NCBI GenBank assembly: GCA_910586045.1
Contig: CAJUIH010000107.1
Coordinates: forward strand, 1,857 to 10,683
Length of the DNA stretch: 8,827 nt
Reading direction: 5' to 3'
Origin: an uncultured Eubacterium sp.
GTDB lineage: Bacteria; Bacillota; Clostridia; Lachnospirales; Lachnospiraceae
The notes beneath the pieces were generated by a model. It worked only from the letters and a program-made list of their open reading frames with translations. It was not told where the DNA came from and ran no database searches. This document shows positions 1-7,622 of the stretch, in pieces; the stretch's first letter is position 1, and each line of letters starts with the position of its first letter. A program made the translations under genes and the position numbers.

Positions 1-1
1 G

Positions 2-3000
2 TCCGCACCTGCATTGGATGTTGATTTTGGCAGGCTAAAAGACGGGGAGGTTGTGCAGATCAGCGGAAATATGGCCCTGTCTGTGACGGCGGCGGCAGAC
101 GAATACGGCAGCGGCAGGCGTTTTGTACTGGCGAATGTGCTGCTGACGGTACAGCAGGGAGAATCGTTCCAAGCACTGGCAGAGACACTTGTTTATTGGG
201 TGGTTGCCGCGGCGGGCAAAGAAACGGTATCCAAAAAAGAACTGGACGGGTTTGTAGTGACCGACGATTACTTAGCGGGGCTGGAGGCATATTTTGAGGA
301 AGCGGCGCTTGCGGTTACGCCGGCGGACGCGGTGGATTTTATGGAACGGTTTTTCTGTATCCGCATCGAGGACAGCCTGCGGGCTTATGCGGGGCTAGGC
401 CGGGAAGAAAGCATAAACGGCGTATATTTCCCGCTGCCGCCCGCGGTAGAGCTTTCGCCGGGCTATGACCAAACGGGGGAGGAGCCGTGGTATTCCATTG
501 CGGACTATAACGATTTGGCGCCGGGCGCGCTTGCGGTTTTTCGGGAGATTTTTCAAAAGCTGGCGGTTACGGTAGAAGAGGAATCCCAAGGCAAGCCGGC
601 ACAGCAAAAACAGGAACGCTTAAAGCAGGCAGGAAACGGGATGTCCGTCGGCGCGCTGCTGTTTGCGGACTGGTTTTCCATGGCGGTAAAACACGTGGTA
701 CGCCAAATGCGGTTTACGTTAAAAAAAGAACGGCTGGATGCCTGCGCGTTTGCGGAACTTTTGCGGTTATTGGAAAAACAGGGCTTTTATACCAGCCTGT
801 CCGGCCTTCTTTCCAGATATTCGCTGCACGGTTTGCGCCTGCCGGCCCAGACGGAAGAAAAAGGCGGTTTTCAAACACTCATTGTACCTGCGCAAAAAGG
901 GCTGTGGGTGACACAGCGGGAGGGAGCGCTGGTACTTCCAAAAGAAGCGGGAGCTACGGCGCTTGCGGGGCAGGCATTTTTGGCATTTGGCGGCGCGGAC
1001 GGGAAAACGCCGCTTACCGTCGGCCTGCGGTCAAAGACCTGCTGCCTGTCCCTGCCGCGGTATTTTTCCCTTGCTTTGTCGGAAACGGACGGCTCGGCCG
1101 CGGCTGCAAGGCAGATCGCTTCGCATATGGGACGATTTGCCTTGCCCTATGAAATGCCGGAAGTACAGGCCGCGTGGATTCCCGCGGTATTTTCCTTTGC
1201 AAGCCCCATGCGGCAGCAGGAAAGCTGGATCTGGCGGATTCCGCAGGGGCTGCTTTCGTATTTCCTGGAATCGTATGCCGTTTCGCCTCGTTTTACATTC
1301 GCGCTTGCCAAACATGGTGAAACGATGGAAACAAGAAAGATCAGCGTGACGCCGCTGTATCTGATGGAGTTTTCCCTGCGAAGTACTGGCACGGACGGTA
1401 CGTATATCATCGAAACGGCGTCTGCGCAGGATATTTCTATGTTAGAAACGCTGGTTACGGAAAAACCGGATATCCGAAAGCTGTGCCTTTTTTCGGCAGA
1501 GACGGCAGATGGAACAGAGCAGCCGTTTTTGGCCGTATCCCAGCTAAATCCATCCGCGAAAACAAGGCCGCCGCAGGAGGGAGAGGCCCTTTTGGCTTGT
1601 GCGCAGCGGTATGACGCGCAGATTTTGGTGCGGGATCCGGCGGATTTCATTCCGCAGGAAGCGGCGCGGCGCTACTGCAGCAGCATCCGTATGCTGGCAC
1701 AGGAAAACGGAGGGGCGCTGTTAAACCCGCGGACGAAATGGGACTTTACAGATGTCGTGAGCATCGACAAGGGTACGGCACGGCTGGTATCCTTTCAGGC
1801 TGTTCCAAAAGAAAGCGAGACATTATTGGAATTTGCCAAGCGAAACGGCGTTACCGCGGCGCAGGCCCTTTTTATGAACCGTGGAAAAACATCCTTATTC
1901 GCAGGCGGGCAGAAATTGTGTGTTCCGGTCCAGGCCGGATTTTGGGCGGGCAGTGCAAGCGAACAGACAAAAAGCGCGGTCAATGAACGGTATATATTTA
2001 CACGAGCGCCCCTGCCCGCAGTCCCAGAGCCGAAAGCGGAAACATACGCGCAGGCCGTATTGGAAAATAATTACTCTTTGCTGCGGTTTGGCATGACAGG
2101 GACAAAAGACGTTTCCAGCCCCGCTTCTTTTCAGGAAACGGACGGGCAGATCCAATATGATTTAGCGGTTGCAGCGGATGCTTATATGGGCGGCGGATAC
2201 CGTTCGGTCGGAAAATTGGTGTGCGGCAGTTTGGAATGGCTGGACTATTATGGAAACCGCCTGCTGTCCCCGATTCCGACTGCAAGGGCTGTTGGATATC
2301 AGGATGCCTTGCTGAGCCTGTCGAAATGGGAATCCATTTCGGCATTTTGGCAGCCAAAGCAGTACTGCGGGCCGGGGCCTTTGCCGGATGCGGACGCGCC
2401 GTTTGCGGTCGAAGTAGTGATGCGTTTTGCGGCGGAGAATTACATGCAGGATGATAGGCAGAAAATACCGCGGCAGCAATTAGAGCAAAAGCGGCAATTA
2501 GAGCAAACGCAGCAGTTGCGGCAAAAGCAGTGGGGCAATGCAGTAAAACTTTATTCACGCTTAAAAAGGCAGCTTGCCGATGAACATGTACATGTATATC
2601 TGCGCTGTTCCCTGTTTGCGGGCTATTCCCAGGAACTGGATAAAGATGCGCTGCTGCGGATGGCGGATACGATCCTGGCGTTTTTGCGGAAAGCGCAAAG
2701 CGGGGAATGCCGTTTGGGAGAAGAAAGCACTGCGCCGATGGAGTTTACCATTTGCGGCGCGTTTGAAAAAAGCAGGCTGACCAAAGAAAGCCTGGTCCCG
2801 TTGGAATGCGCGCTGGCAATCAAGCGCGCGGGAAAAGCGGACTGGGGATATGAGGAATGTAAAGAACTGCTGGATACGGAAACAATCATAAGCGTACCAC
2901 AGGATTTGCGCGCATTTGACACGCGGCTTCGCCAGGCGCTTCCAGGTACGATTGCCTTAAAAAGCGGCGGCGCTTCCAGTATATCTGCGTTTCGGGCCGC

Positions 3001-4996
3001 GGATCTTACACTCCGTACGGCAGGGCAGAGGGTATTTTTGCCCGCACCGTTTTCCAATACGCTGGCTTCGTGTGACGATGTACAAATCCGGCCATACGCG
3101 GACGGCGCGTTTGGTGCGGATCTACAGAAACGGAGCCTGCGCGGGATCGATCTGAACTTGTGGATGAAACATGCGCTGCAGTGCATGGACCAAATGTTTT
3201 CGCCAGAAATCGCGGGCGCGGCAAGGCTGGCCGGCTGTGATTACAACGGCCTGCTGGATGTCAAAATAAAGCTGGCAGATAAGCTGTCGGGGATGCTGGT
3301 TTCCCCATTTGCGGATCCAAAGGACGCAAAGGAGCCTGTGCCGGAACCGGCTAAGGAAGCCTTTTTGCAAAACTTGTACGGTTCCCTTGCTTCCTATTTT
3401 ACAACAAAGGCGGTCGTATCGTTTACGGCTGACGTATGCGGCCTGCCAGAATACGCGGTGCTTTACGGGACACTGTCGGATGCGGACGGCCTGTTTACTT
3501 ATTCGGATGTCAGGCTGCAGGCTGGGGAGAAAAACACCTGCGCATTTACCATATCCGGGCAGGAAACGGTCATCGGCAAAAACGGGGCAGTGTTATCCGG
3601 CATGGATGTGGGTCCGTGGCTGCAGGTATCGCAGATCGAAAGCGGGATTACGCCGGTACCGGGTACGGATGGTTTCCATGCATCCGCCTGGCACAGCGGC
3701 ATAACGGAAAATCTTGTGCAGATGGCTCTGTGCGGGGACCAGGTGCTGAAAGTTCCGTTTCCGTTGGATACGTTTCCGGAAATGCCGCAGCTAACGGCGC
3801 AGGAGGCAGAGCAGGAGGAGGAAAACGAAAGCCTGTGGCGCTATGCGTTTACATATTCCCGTTCTTATCATTTTCCGCAGCAGAGCGTGCGGTGCAGGGT
3901 AAATTATAACGTCGGGAAACAGGCGGAAGCATCGGATTTGGACGCGGGTTTTGTGGCCGTCCTTGCGCAGGCGGAAGATTCCGCGGAAGCGGTTCTATGC
4001 GATCTTACGGTGCTTGCGTCTAAGATCTGCCAGAGCACATGCGTACGCCCGCAGGAGGAGCTGGCACAAAAATACCGGGATACTTTTCAATGTGCGTATC
4101 AGATTTTTTCTGCTTTGGCATCCGTTGTAACGCTGCAAAACAGCGGGCAAAACAACGGCCCGGCGGCTTCCGGCGGGATTTCTTTTACCATTACAGAGTC
4201 CGATGACGTCCACGGGCGGTTTTGCATGGCCATTACGGAAATAGAAACGGACGGCATCCAGGTGAAAACCGCGGCGCGGCCGGATCGGCTATGCCAAAAT
4301 ACGCAGGAACCACTGCGTATAGAAACGCTGCATATAGAACCGCGGATTGCAGGATATGAAGCGGTCGAGACAGCCGAACATACCTGGATGTTTTATAAAG
4401 ACGCAATCCCGTTAAGCTGCTCCGCCGGACAGGCCATTCATAAACGTACGATTATCATGCCGCGGCAGGAGATTTTGCAGTATCAGAATGCGGCTGCGCA
4501 AATCCGGATCCAACAGAATACAAACCTCTGCGGCAGGGATATGGACAAATCCTTTGTATTTACAACAGGAACCCTGGCATTTGACGCGCCTGCCAGCGGG
4601 TGCTGCAAGATACGAAAGGCAGACCTGGCGCCGGACCGGGAAAAGGGCAGGTCATTAAGCGGGCGCCTGGCTCGGTATCTGGCTGGCCTGTGCGGCGGCG
4701 CAAGCGTGCAAATGGAAGCGTCGTGCCGTTATACGTGTGCAATGTATGAGGGGCTTTCTGCGGTCAGTTTTCCGGTATTTCTGCAGATACGTACGGCACT
4801 CAGTGCCGCGAACGCGCAGGAAACCGCGGATACATGGGCAAGGAGGCTGGCGCAATGGAGAAAAGATTTTCCGTCTGTGGAATTTTCAAAAAAAGAAAGG
4901 ATTTCGTTTACGCTTCTGTTTTATTCCGATTATGAAAACATTCCGCTGCTGGTTGTGGAAGAATTGTTTTTGGATGGGGAATATGTCCAGTTATAG
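2..4996 (+). CDS. Giant LysM-containing protein of unknown function (5' partial)
   Basis: The frame is open from base 2 to the TAG at 4994-4996, giving at least 1664 residues. The first possible start in the window is a TTG at 14 with no ribosome binding site, and the frame stays open before it, so the gene almost certainly begins outside the window. Residue numbers here count the TTG as 1. A LysM-like module lies at about 594-638 (ETLLEFAKRNGVT, an Asn-containing centre, then GGQKLCVP), suggesting glycan or peptidoglycan binding, or a structural role. Residues 822-839 are three six-residue Gln-rich repeats, probably helical. Other blocks that may help a family search are HGLRLP (about 275), RGIDLNLWM (from 1043), FVFTTGTLAF (about 1510) and a C-terminal block near 1632-1655 with NIPLLVVEELFL. 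No clear transmembrane segment or catalytic motif is evident; a signal peptide cannot be judged. The long intact frame makes it real. Distant similarity to large proteins of toxin-complex or injection-system loci is only a guess. It converges on cbiK and overlaps it by 6 nt. Confidence 0.88.
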   Translation, partial: SAPALDVDFGRLKDGEVVQISGNMALSVTAAADEYGSGRRFVLANVLLTVQQGESFQALAETLVYWVVAAAGKETVSKKELDGFVVTDDYLAGLEAYFEEAALAVTPADAVDFMERFFCIRIEDSLRAYAGLGREESINGVYFPLPPAVELSPGYDQTGEEPWYSIADYNDLAPGALAVFREIFQKLAVTVEEESQGKPAQQKQERLKQAGNGMSVGALLFADWFSMAVKHVVRQMRFTLKKERLDACAFAELLRLLEKQGFYTSLSGLLSRYSLHGLRLPAQTEEKGGFQTLIVPAQKGLWVTQREGALVLPKEAGATALAGQAFLAFGGADGKTPLTVGLRSKTCCLSLPRYFSLALSETDGSAAAARQIASHMGRFALPYEMPEVQAAWIPAVFSFASPMRQQESWIWRIPQGLLSYFLESYAVSPRFTFALAKHGETMETRKISVTPLYLMEFSLRSTGTDGTYIIETASAQDISMLETLVTEKPDIRKLCLFSAETADGTEQPFLAVSQLNPSAKTRPPQEGEALLACAQRYDAQILVRDPADFIPQEAARRYCSSIRMLAQENGGALLNPRTKWDFTDVVSIDKGTARLVSFQAVPKESETLLEFAKRNGVTAAQALFMNRGKTSLFAGGQKLCVPVQAGFWAGSASEQTKSAVNERYIFTRAPLPAVPEPKAETYAQAVLENNYSLLRFGMTGTKDVSSPASFQETDGQIQYDLAVAADAYMGGGYRSVGKLVCGSLEWLDYYGNRLLSPIPTARAVGYQDALLSLSKWESISAFWQPKQYCGPGPLPDADAPFAVEVVMRFAAENYMQDDRQKIPRQQLEQKRQLEQTQQLRQKQWGNAVKLYSRLKRQLADEHVHVYLRCSLFAGYSQELDKDALLRMADTILAFLRKAQSGECRLGEESTAPMEFTICGAFEKSRLTKESLVPLECALAIKRAGKADWGYEECKELLDTETIISVPQDLRAFDTRLRQALPGTIALKSGGASSISAFRAADLTLRTAGQRVFLPAPFSNTLASCDDVQIRPYADGAFGADLQKRSLRGIDLNLWMKHALQCMDQMFSPEIAGAARLAGCDYNGLLDVKIKLADKLSGMLVSPFADPKDAKEPVPEPAKEAFLQNLYGSLASYFTTKAVVSFTADVCGLPEYAVLYGTLSDADGLFTYSDVRLQAGEKNTCAFTISGQETVIGKNGAVLSGMDVGPWLQVSQIESGITPVPGTDGFHASAWHSGITENLVQMALCGDQVLKVPFPLDTFPEMPQLTAQEAEQEEENESLWRYAFTYSRSYHFPQQSVRCRVNYNVGKQAEASDLDAGFVAVLAQAEDSAEAVLCDLTVLASKICQSTCVRPQEELAQKYRDTFQCAYQIFSALASVVTLQNSGQNNGPAASGGISFTITESDDVHGRFCMAITEIETDGIQVKTAARPDRLCQNTQEPLRIETLHIEPRIAGYEAVETAEHTWMFYKDAIPLSCSAGQAIHKRTIIMPRQEILQYQNAAAQIRIQQNTNLCGRDMDKSFVFTTGTLAFDAPASGCCKIRKADLAPDREKGRSLSGRLARYLAGLCGGASVQMEASCRYTCAMYEGLSAVSFPVFLQIRTALSAANAQETADTWARRLAQWRKDFPSVEFSKKERISFTLLFYSDYENIPLLVVEELFLDGEYVQL
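1793..1927 (+). other. LysM-like domain inside the giant protein
   Basis: The encoded residues (about 594-638, counting from the TTG at 14) follow the LysM layout: an N-terminal strand (VSFQAV), an acidic-x-Thr-Leu helix start (ESETLLEFAKRNGV), a second helix (TAAQALFMNRG) containing the Asn typical of the family, and a closing Gly-Gly-Gln-Lys-Leu-x-Val-Pro strand. LysM modules bind N-acetylglucosamine polymers, and some also occur as structural modules in phage-tail-like assemblies. Only this copy is convincing. A fragment near residues 45-60 (TVQQGESFQALAETL) resembles the start of another LysM but lacks a clear second half. Confidence 0.6.
2477..2530 (+). repeat. 18-bp in-frame tandem repeat, three copies
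   Basis: Three adjacent 18-bp units at 2477-2494, 2495-2512 and 2513-2530 encode QLEQKR, QLEQTQ and QLRQKQ. Units 1 and 2 differ at only two positions; unit 3 is more diverged. The unit length keeps the frame, so copy-number change would lengthen or shorten a Gln/charged, probably helical linker without breaking the protein. Confidence 0.85.
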
Positions 4997-5758
4997 TACT
5001 TCCAACAGCCGTTCCCGGTACATCTGCTGTACCCATGGCAGTTCGCCCAGTCCCTGAAAGGAGCAGGAAACGGTATGCCCAGCCTGCTCCAGGCTGTTTT
5101 TCCAGGAAACGGCCATGTCTTTTTTTGCATGTTCTCCGGCTGCCAGCATCAAAGGCACCAGGTCCACTTTGAGTGGACGGTATGGCGCAAGCTCACGGGC
5201 CACATCAGAAAGCCCCGGCCAGCCTTCCACAGTCCCGATATACAGGTCGTCGCGCCCAAGCAGGCGCAGCGCCGTCTGCAGGGCGGGATAGGCCGCATTG
5301 GCAAAATGTGCGGTGCCGTGGCCTAAAAATACGGCGGCGTGCCCCTTTTTGTTTGGATGTGTCTGGCACAGGCGGCCCGCAAACTGTTGGATCGCCTGAT
5401 TGTCGGAAAGCAGAGGGCGGCCGATTTTTACTGATGCAAACCGTGCGGTCAAAGAAAGGGCCTGCGCGTGCAGATTGTCATATTCATACCCGTATAATAA
5501 GTGGGTAGGCTGGACTATCACATGGGTAAAGCCCTGTCCATGCAATTGATCCATCGCTTCGGGCAGGCTGGGCACCCGTTCCCCGCGCCCCGCGAGAATC
5601 CGGCGGATCGTAGGGCTGGTAAAAGCCCGTAAAAATGTATAACCAGGCGCGCAGGCAGCTAACGTTTCCTCTACGGCCGTAATGCTGCCGCGGGCCTGCT
5701 CGACGGTGGTACCGAAACTGGTGACAATAACGGCTTGTTTTTTTTCGTCAGGATTCAT
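4991..5758 (-). CDS. cbiK: Sirohydrochlorin cobaltochelatase, CbiK family
   Basis: The cytoplasmic enzyme inserts Co(II) into sirohydrochlorin in the anaerobic (early-cobalt) cobalamin pathway; no ATP is needed in this family. The 255-residue product starts VIVTSFGTT (11-18), the class II chelatase opening, followed by RAFTS (44-48). Metal-site residues expected from the family are present: E92 (GYEYDN), H147 (LGHGTAH) and H210 (AAGEHAKKDMA). Also conserved are VEGWP (177-181) and GLGE (236-239). The start at 5758 is chosen because homologues begin just before the SFGT motif and AAAGGA lies at 5770-5775, 11 nt upstream; the longer frame to 5821 would add 21 residues inside the ATPase gene. 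It overlaps the ATPase gene by 11 nt as the last gene of the operon. The loop between DMA (214-216) and SWK (218-220) is about four residues shorter than in Salmonella CbiK. The CbiK fold can also handle other metals or haem (for example Porphyromonas IhtB), so substrate is inferred mainly from family. Confidence 0.9.
   Translation of the reverse strand: MNPDEKKQAVIVTSFGTTVEQARGSITAVEETLAACAPGYTFLRAFTSPTIRRILAGRGERVPSLPEAMDQLHGQGFTHVIVQPTHLLYGYEYDNLHAQALSLTARFASVKIGRPLLSDNQAIQQFAGRLCQTHPNKKGHAAVFLGHGTAHFANAAYPALQTALRLLGRDDLYIGTVEGWPGLSDVARELAPYRPLKVDLVPLMLAAGEHAKKDMAVSWKNSLEQAGHTVSCSFQGLGELPWVQQMYRERLLEVL
5017..5033. repeat. Short inverted repeat near the convergent gene ends
   Basis: GGTACA (5017-5022) and TGTACC (5028-5033) form a perfect 6-bp inverted repeat around a 5-nt loop, 20 nt past the stop of the giant gene and inside the last codons of cbiK. 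Neither strand has a T-run after it, so it is not an intrinsic terminator by itself. It could stabilise a 3' end or be chance. Confidence 0.4.
5080..5101 (+). terminator. Candidate intrinsic terminator of the giant gene, inside cbiK
   Basis: On the + strand CAGCCTG (5080-5086), a CTC loop and CAGGCTG (5090-5096) form a perfect 7-bp stem followed at once by five T (5097-5101). It starts 84 nt after the stop of the giant gene and lies antisense within the cbiK coding region. On the opposite strand the hairpin is not followed by a T-run, so it should not stop cbiK transcription. The stem is short, which limits confidence. Confidence 0.55.
5092..5126 (+). terminator. Second, overlapping candidate terminator hairpin
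   Basis: GGCTGTTT (5092-5099) can pair with AAACGGCC (5107-5114), giving 8 bp with one G-T wobble and a 7-nt loop; seven T follow at 5120-5126 after a 5-nt spacer. The hairpin shares bases 5092-5096 with the previous one, so the two cannot form together. It may be a back-up terminator. The spacer before the T-run makes it weaker than a textbook case. Confidence 0.35.
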
Positions 5759-6542
5759 GCTGTTTGGATTCCTTTCTGTTTTGTTCCGGCTGGAACAGGA
5801 TATGCAAGTTTCCGGCTTCATCGGTTATCACCTGTGCGTCCACTTCATAGACCGCACGGATAAATGCCGGTGTCAGCAGCTCGTTTGGAGAGCCTTGTCC
5901 GGCGATTTTGCCGTCCTTTAAGGCCACGATCCGGTCGCAGTACATCGCGGCGATATGGAGGTCATGGATCGCGGTAATGACCGTCCGGTCCAGATTTCGG
6001 ATCAGGTCCATAAGCTGGAGCTGGTATTTGATGTCCAAATGGTTGGTCGGCTCGTCCAGGATCAGGCAGGGCGTCTGCTGCGCCAGGGCACGCGCTAGGA
6101 TCACACGCTGCTGCTCCCCGCCGGATAGGGTGGAAAATAAGCGGTCGGCATACGCGGCCATGCCTACGGTTTTTAACGCGTCCGCGACAATCCGCAAGTC
6201 TTTCGCGTCATCACGTTCCAGGAAGCGTTTGTGCGGGGAGCGGCCCATACGGACCACTTCTGCCGCCGTAAAATCAAACGAATAGGAATGATGCTGTGCG
6301 ACGACAGCGATGCGTCTGGCGGATTCCCGGTAGGAATAACGGGAAAGGGGCCTGCCGTCCAGATATACGGCTCCGCCTGTAGGACGCAGCGTCCGATAAA
6401 TGCATTTGAGCAGGGTGGATTTCCCGCTGCCGTTAGGGCCGATGATACCGATTAATTCCCGGTCTTCGATTTTCAGGTCGATGCCTTTTAAGATCCGGTT
6501 TTTGCCAAGGACTTTCTCTATGGCGTTTGTTGCTATATTCAT
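5748..6542 (-). CDS. btuD: ABC transporter ATPase, BtuD/FecE family (corrinoid or iron-chelate import)
   Basis: This 264-residue cytoplasmic ATPase powers the neighbouring permease. All nucleotide-binding motifs are intact: Walker A GPNGSGKST (35-43), Q-loop Gln83, signature LSGGEQQR (139-146), Walker B CLILDEP (159-165), D-loop NHLD (167-170) and switch His193. The overall pattern, including VRMGR (97-101) and the NHLDIKYQLQ segment, is that of type II importers for vitamin B12, haem and ferric siderophores. GGGGGA at 6552-6557, inside the last codons of the permease gene, serves as the ribosome binding site 9 nt before the ATG, and only 3 nt separate the two genes, which implies coupled translation. 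The 3' end overlaps the start of cbiK. B12 is the preferred substrate because of the operon partner cbiK and the attenuated leader; the ATPase itself cannot separate B12 from iron chelates. Confidence 0.93.
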   Translation of the reverse strand: MNIATNAIEKVLGKNRILKGIDLKIEDRELIGIIGPNGSGKSTLLKCIYRTLRPTGGAVYLDGRPLSRYSYRESARRIAVVAQHHSYSFDFTAAEVVRMGRSPHKRFLERDDAKDLRIVADALKTVGMAAYADRLFSTLSGGEQQRVILARALAQQTPCLILDEPTNHLDIKYQLQLMDLIRNLDRTVITAIHDLHIAAMYCDRIVALKDGKIAGQGSPNELLTPAFIRAVYEVDAQVITDEAGNLHILFQPEQNRKESKQHES

Positions 6543-6545
6543 ATT

Positions 6546-7619
6546 TTATTGTCCCCCAAACCCATATGTTTTGCGAATCATCAAATAAAGGAAGAAAGGG
6601 GCGCCGATCATAGCCGTCAGGATGCCGATCGGCAGTTCCGTCCCCTTGACTAAAATCCGGCAGGCAACGTCCGCCCATATGAGAAAGATTGCTCCGCTCA
6701 GGGCGCACAGCGGGATCAGCTTTTTATGATCCGTACCGGACAGCATCCGCGTGCAGTGCGGGATCACCAGCCCTACAAAACCGATCATTCCGGCGGCATA
6801 AACGGCAAATCCGGTCATAACGGCGGATACGGCCAGGTAAAGGTAGCGCCAGCGGCACAGGTTGGTGCCGAGTGTAACAGCGCTTTCATCCCCAAGCAGC
6901 ATCAGGTTGAGGTTTCGATGCTGTGTCCAAAAGAAAAGAGTTCCGGACAAAGCAGTGAAAAGTATAACGCCGTTTTCCTCCCAGCCGGCTCCGGCCAGGC
7001 TGCCCATCATCCAGTAGGTGACGGTGCGGATTCCCTCTTTATCATGCGCGGTGGAGACAATGAAATTTGAAAACGCGCTGCACATACTGTTTAACGCCAT
7101 CCCGGCGAGCAGCAGTTTCATGGAACTGGCCTGTCCGCCGATACTGGCCAAGATTACCACAAGGATGGATACGGCAAAGGAACCAAGAAAAGCCATAATG
7201 CCGATAAAATTCTGACCAAAAGCGGACCCGGCCCCAAGCAGGATCGCACAGGTCGCCCCTAAGGACGCGCCGGAAGAAATCCCCAGTACATAAGGGTCTG
7301 CCAGCGGATTTTTTACAACGGCCTGCATGACGCTGCCGCAGACAGACAAGCTCATCCCGATCGCTGCGGCTAAAACCAGCCTGGGCAGGCGCAGAAACCA
7401 TACGGCCCGGAAAATGCTGCCCTGTCCGTACGAAAGATCCCCGATTCCGAAAATCTGGTATACGACCACATGGTAAACATCCGAAACGGGGATATCTGTA
7501 CTGCCTATAGCGACTGCTGCCAGCACAGATACAGCCAGCCCTGCTGCCAGCAGTACCAAGGCAGCCAGCCATACTGGTGGACGTTTTGCGCGGTTGTTTC
7601 TTTTATGCTGTCTGTCCAT
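6546..7619 (-). CDS. btuC: FecCD/BtuC-family ABC transporter permease
   Basis: The 357-residue membrane protein forms the homodimeric channel of a type II ABC importer. A basic N-terminus (DRQHKRNNRAKR) precedes the first membrane helix at about 16-38, and hydrophobic segments continue throughout, consistent with the roughly ten helices of the family. Diagnostic motifs are LRLPR (76-80), whose arginines meet glutamates of the binding protein in BtuCD-F, GSVMQAVVKNPLADPYVLG (95-113), GMIGFVGLVIPH (277-288), the DH of GTDHKKLIPL (295-304) and ELPIGILT (328-335). Length is near the usual 330-350. The start lies 3 nt after the stop of btuF with no obvious ribosome binding site, so re-initiation from btuF is likely. 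The family also moves siderophores and haem; corrinoid is inferred from context. Confidence 0.93.
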   Translation of the reverse strand: MDRQHKRNNRAKRPPVWLAALVLLAAGLAVSVLAAVAIGSTDIPVSDVYHVVVYQIFGIGDLSYGQGSIFRAVWFLRLPRLVLAAAIGMSLSVCGSVMQAVVKNPLADPYVLGISSGASLGATCAILLGAGSAFGQNFIGIMAFLGSFAVSILVVILASIGGQASSMKLLLAGMALNSMCSAFSNFIVSTAHDKEGIRTVTYWMMGSLAGAGWEENGVILFTALSGTLFFWTQHRNLNLMLLGDESAVTLGTNLCRWRYLYLAVSAVMTGFAVYAAGMIGFVGLVIPHCTRMLSGTDHKKLIPLCALSGAIFLIWADVACRILVKGTELPIGILTAMIGAPFFLYLMIRKTYGFGGQ

Positions 7620-7622
7620 GGC

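Noticed and set aside
14..16. TTG as the true start of the giant gene
   Set aside because: There is no ribosome binding site in the 13 nt before it and the frame remains open to the window edge, so the gene is treated as 5' partial.
1147..3186. Long antisense open frames opposite the giant gene (1147-1650, 1998-2558, 2623-3186 on the - strand)
   Set aside because: They lie wholly opposite a continuous coding frame, show no recognisable domain and have biased, arginine-, serine- or proline-rich composition typical of antisense shadows.
4861..4915. Possible terminator for the - strand operon near the A-run at 4888-4900
   Set aside because: The - strand T-run is preceded only by a four-pair GAAA/TTTC stem, too weak to call.
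2..4996. Tc-toxin A subunit or other named toxin
   Set aside because: I see no neuraminidase-like, TcB-binding, protease or other diagnostic toxin domain; only vague resemblance to proteins near such loci.
5759..5821. N-terminal extension of cbiK to 5821
   Set aside because: The added 21 residues lie inside the ATPase gene and homologues start just before the SFGT motif; the ATG at 5758 has its own AAAGGA.
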